Origin: Azoamicus sp964456515
GTDB lineage: Bacteria > Pseudomonadota > Gammaproteobacteria > UBA6186 > Azoamicaceae
DNA: 10,581 bases
Assembly (NCBI GenBank): GCA_964456515.1
Contig: CAYVZP010000006.1
Location: forward strand, 1-10,581
Reading direction: 5' to 3'
Below the pieces are notes generated by a model. It was not told the origin of the DNA. It worked only from the letters and a program-made list of their open reading frames with translations, and made no database searches. Within the stretch, counting starts at the first letter, position 1; the number at the start of each line of letters is the position of its first letter. Below are positions 1 to 8,959 of the stretch, piece after piece. A program made the translations under genes and the position numbers.

Positions 1-6
1 TTTTAA

Positions 7-106
7 NNNNNNNNNNNNNNNNNNNNNNNNNNNNNNNNNNNNNNNNNNNNNNNNNNNNNNNNNNNNNNNNNNNNNNNNNNNNNNNNNNNNNNNNNNNNNN
101 NNNNNN
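7..106. other. Assembly gap (100 N)
   Basis: This is a run of exactly 100 N, the usual placeholder for a gap of unknown length. It is directly flanked on the right by the 15-bp tandem array, and the six bases on the left (ttttaa) are compatible with more of that array. The gap was therefore probably caused by collapse of the repeat. The end of the reading frame, and any remaining part of the protein, lie in or beyond it. Confidence 0.95.
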
Positions 107-295
107 TTAATTTTTTATTAATTAATTTTTTATTAATTAATTTTTTATTAATTAATTTTTTATTAATTAATTTTTTTTTAATTAATTTTTTATTAATTAA
201 TTTTTTATTAATTAATTTTTTATTAATTAACTTTTTTTTAATTAATTTTTTATTAATTAACTTTTTTTTAATTAATTTTTTTACTATTAATTTTT
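107..295 (-). repeat. 15-bp coding tandem array (K-K-L-I-N units)
   Basis: About 12 copies of a 15-bp unit (ttaattttttattaa on the plus strand, up to phase). On the minus strand it is read as K-K-L-I-N, with K or V in some last positions. Of the three minus-strand frames only this one is open; the others hit TAA in every unit. The array runs into the 7-106 gap, so its true copy number is unknown. Confidence 0.9.
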
Positions 296-1588
296 TTTTT
301 ACATTAATTTTTTTACTATGTAAAATATTTGATTTTAATACTATTTTACTAAACCTAATTATTGGCACGCGAACGCGCTTTTTCTTAACAACAATAACAG
401 GTAATATTTTTTTTACACACATTTTTTTAGCATGATATACACGTTTGTTCTGTAACATTGTTTTACCTGGTTTAAACACTGGAGCTTGTATGTTTTGAAC
501 AGGCGTTAATGAATTTTTTAACGTTGTTTTTCTTAATTTAAATACTGGAGCTTGTATGTTTTGAACAGGCGTTAATGAATTTTTTAACATTATTTTTCTT
601 AGTTTAAATACTGGAGCTTGTATATTTTGAACAGGCGTTAATGAATTTTTTAACGTTGTTTTTCTTAATTTAAATACTGGCGTTCGTGTATTTTTAACAG
701 GCGTTAATGATTTTTTTAAATTATTATTTAATAAAATGATCCACAAAGCGTTAGGAGATCTTTTTACAAAAAAATTTTGTTGAAAAATTTCATTATTTTG
801 ATTTATCAATTCCATTTTTATCTTTTTTAACGCATCTCTTTTTGCTTTCTTTATTCTTTTTATTCTTTTTTCTTCTATTCTTATTTTTTTTTCTTCTATT
901 CTTATTTTTTTTAACTCTTCTATATTTTCTACAACATTAAATTGTTTATTAATTTTTTTTAAAAATATATCATCATTTTCATCTTCATCCTCTAATCTTT
1001 GCTCACATCGTCTAGAAAATTCTTCAACTGCGCCAGGAATATAAAATGGTATCCGATCTGCTATTGTAAAAATAAATTTATGTTCTATAAGTTCACGTAT
1101 CCTTGCAGCACCATCAAAAGTAATTATAGGTTTAATTAATTCATTATTAATATTATCATCATCACATAACGATGTAGATTCAAATACATCTATAAACACT
1201 TCATTAATATTATTTTTCACATAATTATCAGTTCTAAAAAATTCAGTTTGATTATTAAATTGTAATAAATTATATTCATTTAACATTTTTATTTTAGTAT
1301 CATCTATACATGTTAAATCTAATATTGATATATCATTTTTATTACACAATTCATTATCATTATTAATAATATCTGCATTTAATACTCTTATTTCATTTTC
1401 ATATATACTATCAAATCTAACACAATTTGAATCTGACAAACTACGTGACATTTTTAAAACAGTCATTATATCTATATTATTTATATCATCTGATGTTACA
1501 TAAACAGTATTATCATTTTTATTTTTAATTTTATCAGAAATAGTATCAATATGATGTATCATATTTATATCATTTATTTCATCATTAT
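107..1588 (-). CDS. Repeat-rich continuation of the bamA reading frame (partial, hypothetical)
   Basis: This is an open minus-strand frame of about 494 codons, entering from one gap and leaving into another. An ATG exists at 1562 but has no Shine-Dalgarno, and codons upstream of it (N-D-E-I-N-D-I-N) already match the 14-residue unit that ends the BamA segment at 1689. I therefore read this as the same protein rather than a new gene. In order, it contains an Asp/Asn-rich acidic part (1563 to about 1140), a less degenerate module (about 1140-968) with Gly, Pro and Arg that I do not recognise, a charged helical stretch with two K-K-I-R-I-E-E heptads (about 912-870), four 22-residue units (720-457), a Lys/Arg/Val-rich linker, and about 12 units of K-K-L-I-N (295-107). 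There is no signal peptide or enzyme motif. The charge switches from acidic to strongly basic near 965. Function is unknown. It could still be a separate gene if the gap hides a stop. Confidence 0.6.
457..720 (-). repeat. 66-bp coding tandem array, four units
   Basis: Four head-to-tail units of exactly 66 bp (the anchor ggagcttgt or its variant starts at 481, 547, 613 and 679), encoding 22 residues each. The unit contains S-L-T-P-V-Q-N-I-Q-A-P-V-F-K-L-R-K. The two central copies are nearly identical in DNA. The outer copies have diverged: K-N-T-R-T in the first (655-720), P-G-K in the last (457-522). The unit is basic, proline-containing and less AT-rich than its surroundings. Confidence 0.93.
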
Positions 1589-1688
1589 NNNNNNNNNNNN
1601 NNNNNNNNNNNNNNNNNNNNNNNNNNNNNNNNNNNNNNNNNNNNNNNNNNNNNNNNNNNNNNNNNNNNNNNNNNNNNNNNNNNNNNNN
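1589..1688. other. Assembly gap (100 N) inside a tandem array
   Basis: A run of exactly 100 N. On the right, the array resumes at the first base of a 42-bp unit (ttaaactatcc). On the left, 1577-1588 (tttcatcattat) equals the last 12 bases of the same unit. The gap is therefore repeat collapse at a unit boundary, and its real length is unknown. Confidence 0.95.
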
Positions 1689-1814
1689 TTAAACTATCCA
1701 ACTTATCTTGTATATATATTTCATCATTATTTAAACTATCCAACTTATCTTGTATATATATTTCATCATTATTTAAACTATCCAATTTATTTTGTATATA
1801 TATCTCATCATTTA
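1689..1814 (-). repeat. 42-bp coding tandem array (N-N-D-E-I-Y-I-Q-D-K-L-D-S-L)
   Basis: Three visible units of 42 bp, at 1689-1730, 1731-1772 and a degenerate one to about 1814, encoding a 14-residue acidic peptide. Two older, more diverged relatives (N-D-E-I-Y-I-Q-N-K and N-N-E-I-C-I-K-D-K) lie just upstream in the protein. This suggests the array grew by duplication toward the gap. Other minus-strand frames of the unit contain TAA. Confidence 0.93.
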
Positions 1815-4704
1815 TTACATCATTACTTAAATTATCCGATTGTTCATTTATTGTACTTGAATCACACGACTTATCTTTTATACATATTTCATTATTCATA
1901 AAATAATTATTTAAATCGTTCGACTCATTGTCTATTAATAAATTTAAATCTAAAAAAAGTGTATCTATGTTAATAGAATTTTCATTAAATAATGCAACAG
2001 AATTAGTAATATAAGTTCCATTTAATAATGGTATATCTTGATCACCTAATGAAAGAACATAATTTTCACAATCTATATTAAAACAATCATAATAATTTGC
2101 TTTCGTATTAACTAGTTCGGTTTGCAATAAATTATTAATCGAATGCATTGTTTTAAATTTTGATATAATATTATTAGATGAATTTATTAAATAATTTTCA
2201 TTTTCATTTTCATTTTCATCAATTAATTGAGTTTTAACTTTTAAAATGTTTTGAATATCATTTAAATTATCATCTGACACATTTTGATAAAATAAATTAT
2301 CATAACTTAAATTATTAATAATTTGTTTGTTTAAAATATGTTCTTTTATAATTGCATTTGCGTTATATTTATTAAATGGTAATACAGAATTTAATTTTAA
2401 TAATTTTTTTTTATGTAATAATAATTGTGTTATAAGATAATCTGATGTTATTTGCACATCTAATTGTTTTTGCAATTTTTCTCTTACAATAAGTCCTTTA
2501 TGTTTTTTTTTAAATGATTTGTAACGACTTGGTTTTGTTCGTATCTTAGTATGTCGTGATATTGTAACTTTTGGTCTATTAACAAATTTTGCGTCAGTCA
2601 TAAACACTTGACCGGCATCTAGAAAAATTGCTGGTTTAATATTTAAAGTTTTAAAAAAAGACATTGTGAAAAACATGGATGTTTTAAAACTCATAGATAA
2701 ATTACCACCTATAGGTCTGTTATGCGCATCTCTTGGCCCTAAAAGCTTGTTATTGTAACCTCTTATTCTATGCTCACCTTTTAATATAAAAAATTTTGGA
2801 TATGGGTATCTTGCTCCTGCAAAATATTTTTTGGCATACGCCACACTTCCGGCAAGACTTAAAATAAAATTATCATTTATTTTATTAAGTATTTTAAAAT
2901 CGTATAATAATGTTCCATATAATATAGATGAGGCAGGCATCATTATTTTAATATCAATTTTATGAAACATTCCATGATTAAATAATTCTGTTTCATTTAA
3001 ATTATTATATGTTAAAACGGTTCCAAAAACACATTCTGAAATATTTGTGTCATATTTATTTCTATATTTAATAATAGCTGGAACGGTTTTTCGTGTAGCT
3101 GCTTTTGTAAATTGTTTATCAAAACCTAAAATTAACGTTATTTGAGATTTACTATTTATATTATACAAAACAGATGTTGTGGCACCAAATGATCTATTTA
3201 TTCCAAACCTTCTTTCAAAAGATAAATGCCGAACATTTTTCTCACGTTTTATAAACATTGCATAAGTAAGTTCAAAATTTGATTCACAAAATCGTGGTAT
3301 TACATAACTAAAATTAGCATCAACATTTTTTTTAGTTCTATTCATACGCAATAATAAATCATTTCCACTATTAAAACAATTTAATAAATCAAGTGTAAAA
3401 TTTAATGTTAATCCGTTTGCCTTGGTTAATGATCCACCAAATGAAAATAAAGATGCTTGTGTTTTTTTTATTTTAAAAACAACATCTGTATATTGAGTTA
3501 TAGATTTGTCATAAATAACTTCAACTTCACTAGCATAACCTTTTTTTATCATTAATTTTCGTGCCTGATTCATTAATGGTAAAGATAAATAATCACCTTC
3601 TTTTTGACTTATAAATTTTCTATATATTTGTTTTAAATCATCAGTTATACCTAAAAATTTAATTGCTCTTATTTTAATTAATTTCGCAGGACTTGTTACA
3701 GAAAATATTATATTAACACGATTGTTATTTAATTTAGTGGTTGTAAATGAGCATATTGCGCTAAACATATTTTTTGAATTACAAAAAATGCTTAATTTTT
3801 TTGTTACATTATTACATAATGTGTTAGAAATAATGTCATTTATTTTTATATCTTTATTAATTATAGCAAACATTTCACTATCTGAAAACCATTCAGTGCC
3901 ATCAAAATTAAAAGTTATTCTATTAATTAAAAATTTTTCACCAGGTTCTAAATTTAAAACAGGTGTTACTGTACGTTTTTTGTTATTTAATAAAAATTTG
4001 ACAGATAAAATTTTAAATTCCATATATCCATGATCATTATAACAATTTCTAAGATTTTTTATTGATTTTATAAAATTAGTATGATCATAAAAATTGTTAT
4101 AAAATAAATTTATTAATACATTATTAGATAAAAAAAATGATGTTAATTTTTTTTTATTAAATATTTTTTTAGATCCTGTAAAAATAACCTCATTAAAAAC
4201 AAATTGTTTATTTCTAAAATATTTTATATTAATAATAACAGTATTATCTTTTTTGTGTATTGATAAATTAATATTTAAATAAAAATCAAAAAAACTATGT
4301 TTATAACAAAAAATTTTTATACCTTTTCTAAAAATTTTTAAATTACTATAATTTAATAAATTACCATTAAAAAAATTTAATCCTAATAATAATGTACGTA
4401 TCTCTTGACCCGTATCACCAATAACCTGTATTTTAATTATACGAGGTTTTTCGGTTACAAAAATATTTAAATTAGTATCCCTTATAGAAATTTTAATAGT
4501 ATTAAACAAATTTAATGAATTTAAATTATTAAAAATATCTTCACTCTTGAAATTATCATTTTGTGATAAACATTTTAAAACGAATTTTTCAGAATAATTA
4601 TTTAAACCATGTATTTTTATATTATTAATATTAAAATGCATACTATTTACAGACCAGCATGTTAAAAAACATAACAGGTATATAATTTTAATATTATGTT
4701 TCAT
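1689..4704 (-). CDS. bamA: Outer membrane protein assembly factor BamA with giant repeat tail (partial)
   Basis: BamA is the outer-membrane protein that folds and inserts beta-barrel proteins. Residues 1-21 form a signal peptide (M-K-H-N-I-K, then a hydrophobic core). Five POTRA domains follow (roughly 22-90, 90-170, 170-258, 260-340, 340-420), then the barrel from about 425. The hallmark loop-6 motif I-R-G-Y is at residues 647-650, close to its place in E. coli BamA, and F-L-D-A-G-Q-V-F ends near 701. After that, the expected last strands and the terminal aromatic residue are absent. Instead about 300 Asn/Asp/Lys/Leu-rich residues follow, including an E-N-E-N-E-N run (about 2195-2220) and the 42-bp array entering a gap. 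The start at 4704 is chosen because AGGA (4711-4714) lies 6 nt upstream and a good leader follows. A TTG at 4752 is too close to the promoter. An AUA at 4737 is a possible alternative start. Identity as BamA is firm; the nature of the tail is inference. Confidence 0.9.
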
Positions 4705-4710
4705 AATTTT

Positions 4711-4714
4711 TCCT
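4711..4714 (-). promoter_or_regulatory. Shine-Dalgarno supporting the bamA ATG at 4704
   Basis: AGGA read on the minus strand, with 6 nt between it and the ATG at 4704-4702. It supports this start over the upstream TTG, although it is weaker than the orphan site at 4744-4750. Confidence 0.6.
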
Positions 4715-4743
4715 ATGTTATAAAATTTTTTACGTATAACTTT

Positions 4744-4750
4744 ACTCCTC
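4744..4750 (-). promoter_or_regulatory. Strong orphan Shine-Dalgarno (GAGGAGT) upstream of bamA
   Basis: The minus strand reads GAGGAGT, the best Shine-Dalgarno match I noticed in the window, but no ATG, GTG or TTG follows at working distance. Exactly 7 nt after AGGAG is an ATA (4737-4735) in frame with bamA, 11 codons ahead of the ATG. It may serve a rare AUA start or be the relic of a lost ATG. Confidence 0.6.
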
Positions 4751-4767
4751 AATAAATATTAATTTTA

Positions 4768-4796
4768 AGTATAACAAATATTTATTAAAATGTCAA
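4768..4796 (-). promoter_or_regulatory. Sigma-70 type promoter for bamA
   Basis: On the minus strand, TTGACA (4796-4791) is followed by a 17-bp spacer and TATACT (4773-4768). That is a perfect -35 box, ideal spacing and a 5-of-6 -10 box. Transcription would start near 4761, giving a leader of about 56 nt before the bamA ATG. No operator or riboswitch-like fold is evident. Confidence 0.85.
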
Positions 4797-6040
<1,244 letters not shown>

Positions 6041-6061
6041 AATATATTTCCTTTTTATAGT

Positions 6062-6469
6062 TTATTTTAATGAATTAATTGTAATATGCCATGGTAAAGT
6101 TGCACATTTTATTCTAGATGGAAATTTTCGAACGTTTGCTAATAAATTAAAATTATCAAATTTATCTTGTTTTATAATATTATTTTTAATTAAATTTTGA
6201 AAATAATTAAATGCTTCATATATATTTTTTGTATGTTTGTCTTTAAGATATATTGTCATTAAAGAAGATGATGCTATAGATATAGCGCATCCAGTTCCAT
6301 TAAAAGAAATGTTGGTTATAATATTATTAGAAATATTTAAATAAATGTCAAATGCATCGCCACAAAAATGATTAAATCCTTTGGAATGATGAGTAAAATT
6401 TTTCATGATATATTTATTTCTAGGATTTAAACCATGGTCAATTATTAAATCTTTATATAATTCTATCAT
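6062..6469 (-). CDS. sufU: SufU-type Fe-S assembly / sulfur-relay protein
   Basis: This 135-residue protein is of the SufU branch of the IscU fold. It probably accepts persulfide sulfur from SufS for transfer to the SufBCD scaffold. The four metal/sulfur ligands of the family are present: C36 and D38 in C-G-D, C61 in G-T-G-C-A-I-S, and C122 in R-I-K-C-A-T-L-P-W. The last motif, and the extra segment between C61 and C122, are SufU-like rather than IscU-like, where L-P-P-V-K would be expected. It starts one base after the sufS stop with no Shine-Dalgarno, suggesting translational reinitiation. It takes the place that SufE holds in enterobacterial operons. The main doubt is the label (SufU versus IscU/NifU-like), not the role. 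Confidence 0.92.
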   Translation of the reverse strand: MIELYKDLIIDHGLNPRNKYIMKNFTHHSKGFNHFCGDAFDIYLNISNNIITNISFNGTGCAISIASSSLMTIYLKDKHTKNIYEAFNYFQNLIKNNIIKQDKFDNFNLLANVRKFPSRIKCATLPWHITINSLK

Positions 6470-6470
6470 A

Positions 6471-7700
6471 TTATTTTAACGAAAAAATGTTTTTAGCATG
6501 TAATAATGCTGTTATTAACATATCAATATCATTTGTTGTGTTATAAAATGCTAAAGACGCTCTTGCTGTTGCTGCGACACCATAAAAATCCATAACAGGA
6601 ATAGAGCAATGATGGCCAGTTCTAATAGATACGCCGTAATGGTCGGCTATTGTACCCAGGTCATGTGCATGTATGTTTTTAATAATAAATGATACTATAC
6701 TTGTTCTAACATTAGGTTTGCCTATAATAATTAAATCTTTAATTTCGTTTAATCGATTTAACATATAGTGTAATAATTGTTTTTTATATGTAAATAATGC
6801 ATCTAAGTCAATTGAATTAAGGAAATCAATAGCTTCGCCAAAAGCTATTATATTTGCTATAGACGGAGTTCCTGCTTCAAATTTATATGGTATATCATTC
6901 CATATTACATTTGAAAAGCTTACATGTTTTATCATTTCACCACCTCCTTGGTACGGTCGCATTGCAGTTAAATGTTTTTTTTTAGCATATAGAACGCCAA
7001 CGCCGTTTGGGCCGTACATTTTATGAGATGAAAAGCAAAAGAAATCACAATCTAAAGTTGTAACATTAATGGTGGAATGTAACATTGATTGAGCTCCGTC
7101 TATTAAAACTGGAATGTTTTTTGAATGAGCTATATTTATTATATATTTTAAATTATTAATAGTACCTAAGGAGTTTGAGATATGTGTTATTGAAATTAAT
7201 TTTGTTTTGTGATTAATAATATTTTTAATAGATTTATAGTCTAAATCACCAGATTTTAATAATGGTATGATTTTCAAATGAATATTCATTTCTTTAGATA
7301 ATAGATACCATGGCACTATATTAGAATGATGTTCCATTTGTGAGATAACAATGTTATCGCCTTCTTTTAATATTGATTTTAAGTAACTAAATGCAACTAG
7401 GTTAATACCTTCTGTTGTGTTTTTTACAAAAACACATTGTTTTTCATCAGTAGATTTAATAAAGTGTGATATTTTATGTCGTGTGGCTTCATATTTTTCT
7501 GTAGCAATTTCACTTAAGTGATAAGCTCCTCTATGAACATTAGAGTTTATATTACAATAAAAATATAATAGTGAATCAACGACAGTTTTAGGCACGTGCG
7601 TTATTGCCGCATTGTCTAAATAGTGAAGTTTTTTTCCATTAATATGTTTATTGAAAATAGGAAATTTGTTTTTTATGGTTTTTATAATATTATCATTCAT
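6471..7700 (-). CDS. sufS: Cysteine desulfurase SufS
   Basis: SufS is a cytosolic PLP-dependent group II cysteine desulfurase. It converts L-cysteine to alanine and holds the sulfur as a persulfide for the SUF pathway. At 409 residues it matches the E. coli protein (406). The PLP lysine is K227 in S-S-H-K-M-Y-G-P-N-G, a cofactor-stacking His lies in S-Q-M-E-H-H-S-N, and the catalytic cysteine is C365 in R-T-G-H-H-C-S-I-P-V-M, followed by A-R-A-S-L-A-F-Y-N-T. It begins 2 bp after the sufD stop and lacks a Shine-Dalgarno, so it is probably translated by coupling. All catalytic residues are intact, and it is much less eroded than SufD next to it. Confidence 0.97.
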   Translation of the reverse strand: MNDNIIKTIKNKFPIFNKHINGKKLHYLDNAAITHVPKTVVDSLLYFYCNINSNVHRGAYHLSEIATEKYEATRHKISHFIKSTDEKQCVFVKNTTEGINLVAFSYLKSILKEGDNIVISQMEHHSNIVPWYLLSKEMNIHLKIIPLLKSGDLDYKSIKNIINHKTKLISITHISNSLGTINNLKYIINIAHSKNIPVLIDGAQSMLHSTINVTTLDCDFFCFSSHKMYGPNGVGVLYAKKKHLTAMRPYQGGGEMIKHVSFSNVIWNDIPYKFEAGTPSIANIIAFGEAIDFLNSIDLDALFTYKKQLLHYMLNRLNEIKDLIIIGKPNVRTSIVSFIIKNIHAHDLGTIADHYGVSIRTGHHCSIPVMDFYGVAATARASLAFYNTTNDIDMLITALLHAKNIFSLK

Positions 7701-7702
7701 AA

Positions 7703-8944
7703 TTATTTTATATTATTAAATTTTAAATTGTTTTTTAATATACTGATATTAATGTCATTTGTATTTAAAATTTTATTTAAAAAAGATATAATTATTATTT
7801 TTTTGCATTCATTTAAGTCTAGTCCTCTGGATGTCATATATTTTAAAATAGTATTATTTACACAACCAATGCTTGCTCCATGAAAACATTGTACATCATT
7901 ACTGTTAATAAACATATTAGGATCAAATTGTATTATAGATGAGTTTGATAACATCAATCCTTCGCATTTTAAGTTTGCGTTAATATGTTTAATTTTATTT
8001 CCAACAATTATATTGCCAATAAATATTAATTTAGATGTGTTGTTACTTAAAGATATAAAGAAAACGTTGCTTTGGGTTGAATCATTGTAATGGTATATAT
8101 TATATATAAATTTATCAATGAAATGAAATTTAGAGATTTTAATAGATTTCTTATTAAATCTTGTATGTTTGCCAATTAAAAATGAGTTTATAGTAACAAA
8201 AGAATATGTTTGATTTAAATAAATATCTATAAAATTTAATATATTGTTAAAATAATGTTTAAAAAAAAATGTTATATAATTATATCCATTGTTTTTAAAA
8301 TCACTAATTAAATAATAGTTTAATATAGTGTTATTATTTAATTTAAAAAACATATTAATATTTAATATTATTTTATTAAAATCGTTAAAAAAAAATTCAA
8401 TAATATTACATTTAATATTTTTATTAATTAAAATATATTTTTTTATTGATAAAAAATTGTTTATTATTTCGAAGTTAAATAAATTAAATATAAAAATATT
8501 TTTGTTAATTATATTATTGTAAATATTAATAGAATAATTATTAATAGAAAAAATTAAATTTATAATATAAACAAAGCTTAAATTATTAAATAATTCAAAA
8601 TAAAAGTTGTTAAATAAATTTAAATAATTATAATTTTGATTGTTTATTATTTTTATAAATAAAAATAAATCAAAATTATTAGAATAAATATATAAATTAT
8701 TAAAAAAAATTATATTTAAGGAATTGTTTTTAGAATTATTTTTAATATAGTTTTTAAATGTAGTATTTAATTTAGATAGTGAATTATAGTTAATAATTTT
8801 TGATTTTGAATTATTTAAATTTAAATTATCAATTAATAGATAATGTTTAGAATAAAAAATTAAAAAAATTCTAAAATATGAAATATAAAAATTTTTATTA
8901 TTATTTAAAAGTTTTTTATAAACAAAAAGAATGTTTTTATTCAT
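7703..8944 (-). CDS. sufD: Fe-S scaffold subunit SufD (highly eroded N-terminal half)
   Basis: SufD pairs with SufB in the SufBC2D scaffold complex. The C-terminal third is recognisable, with Q-C353-F-H355-G-A-S-I-G followed by a helical tail ending in S-R-G-L-D-L-N-E. H355 corresponds to the His of E. coli SufD (His360) needed for cluster assembly at the SufB interface. At 413 residues it is near normal length (423 in E. coli). The first 219 residues contain no Gly, the first 322 no Ala, and the protein has no Trp; they consist almost wholly of Asn, Ile, Leu, Phe, Lys, Tyr and Ser. This is extreme AT-driven drift while the beta-helix fold presumably persists. CAGGAA lies about 7 nt before the ATG, and the gene starts 15 bp after sufC. 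Assignment rests on the C-terminus and operon position. Confidence 0.92.
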   Translation of the reverse strand: MNKNILFVYKKLLNNNKNFYISYFRIFLIFYSKHYLLIDNLNLNNSKSKIINYNSLSKLNTTFKNYIKNNSKNNSLNIIFFNNLYIYSNNFDLFLFIKIINNQNYNYLNLFNNFYFELFNNLSFVYIINLIFSINNYSINIYNNIINKNIFIFNLFNFEIINNFLSIKKYILINKNIKCNIIEFFFNDFNKIILNINMFFKLNNNTILNYYLISDFKNNGYNYITFFFKHYFNNILNFIDIYLNQTYSFVTINSFLIGKHTRFNKKSIKISKFHFIDKFIYNIYHYNDSTQSNVFFISLSNNTSKLIFIGNIIVGNKIKHINANLKCEGLMLSNSSIIQFDPNMFINSNDVQCFHGASIGCVNNTILKYMTSRGLDLNECKKIIIISFLNKILNTNDINISILKNNLKFNNIK

Positions 8945-8959
8945 ATAAATTTCCTGATA

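Noticed and set aside
107..295. K-K-L-I-N array as a pentapeptide-repeat (A-D/N-L-x-x) protein
   Set aside because: The residue two before the central Leu is Lys rather than a small Ala/Cys/Ser, so it does not fit the right-handed quadrilateral helix consensus.
457..720. Regular 66-bp repeats as a CRISPR array
   Set aside because: The whole 66-bp period is conserved, with no variable spacers, and it is translated in one open frame.
3722..4033. Plus-strand open frames, such as those at 3722-4033, 8328-8522 and 9114-9542
   Set aside because: They lie opposite well-supported minus-strand genes, have no recognisable domains and look like antisense shadows.
4750..4752. TTG at 4752 as the bamA start
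   Set aside because: It lies about 9 nt from the predicted transcript start and overlaps the Shine-Dalgarno itself; the ATG at 4704 begins a proper signal peptide.
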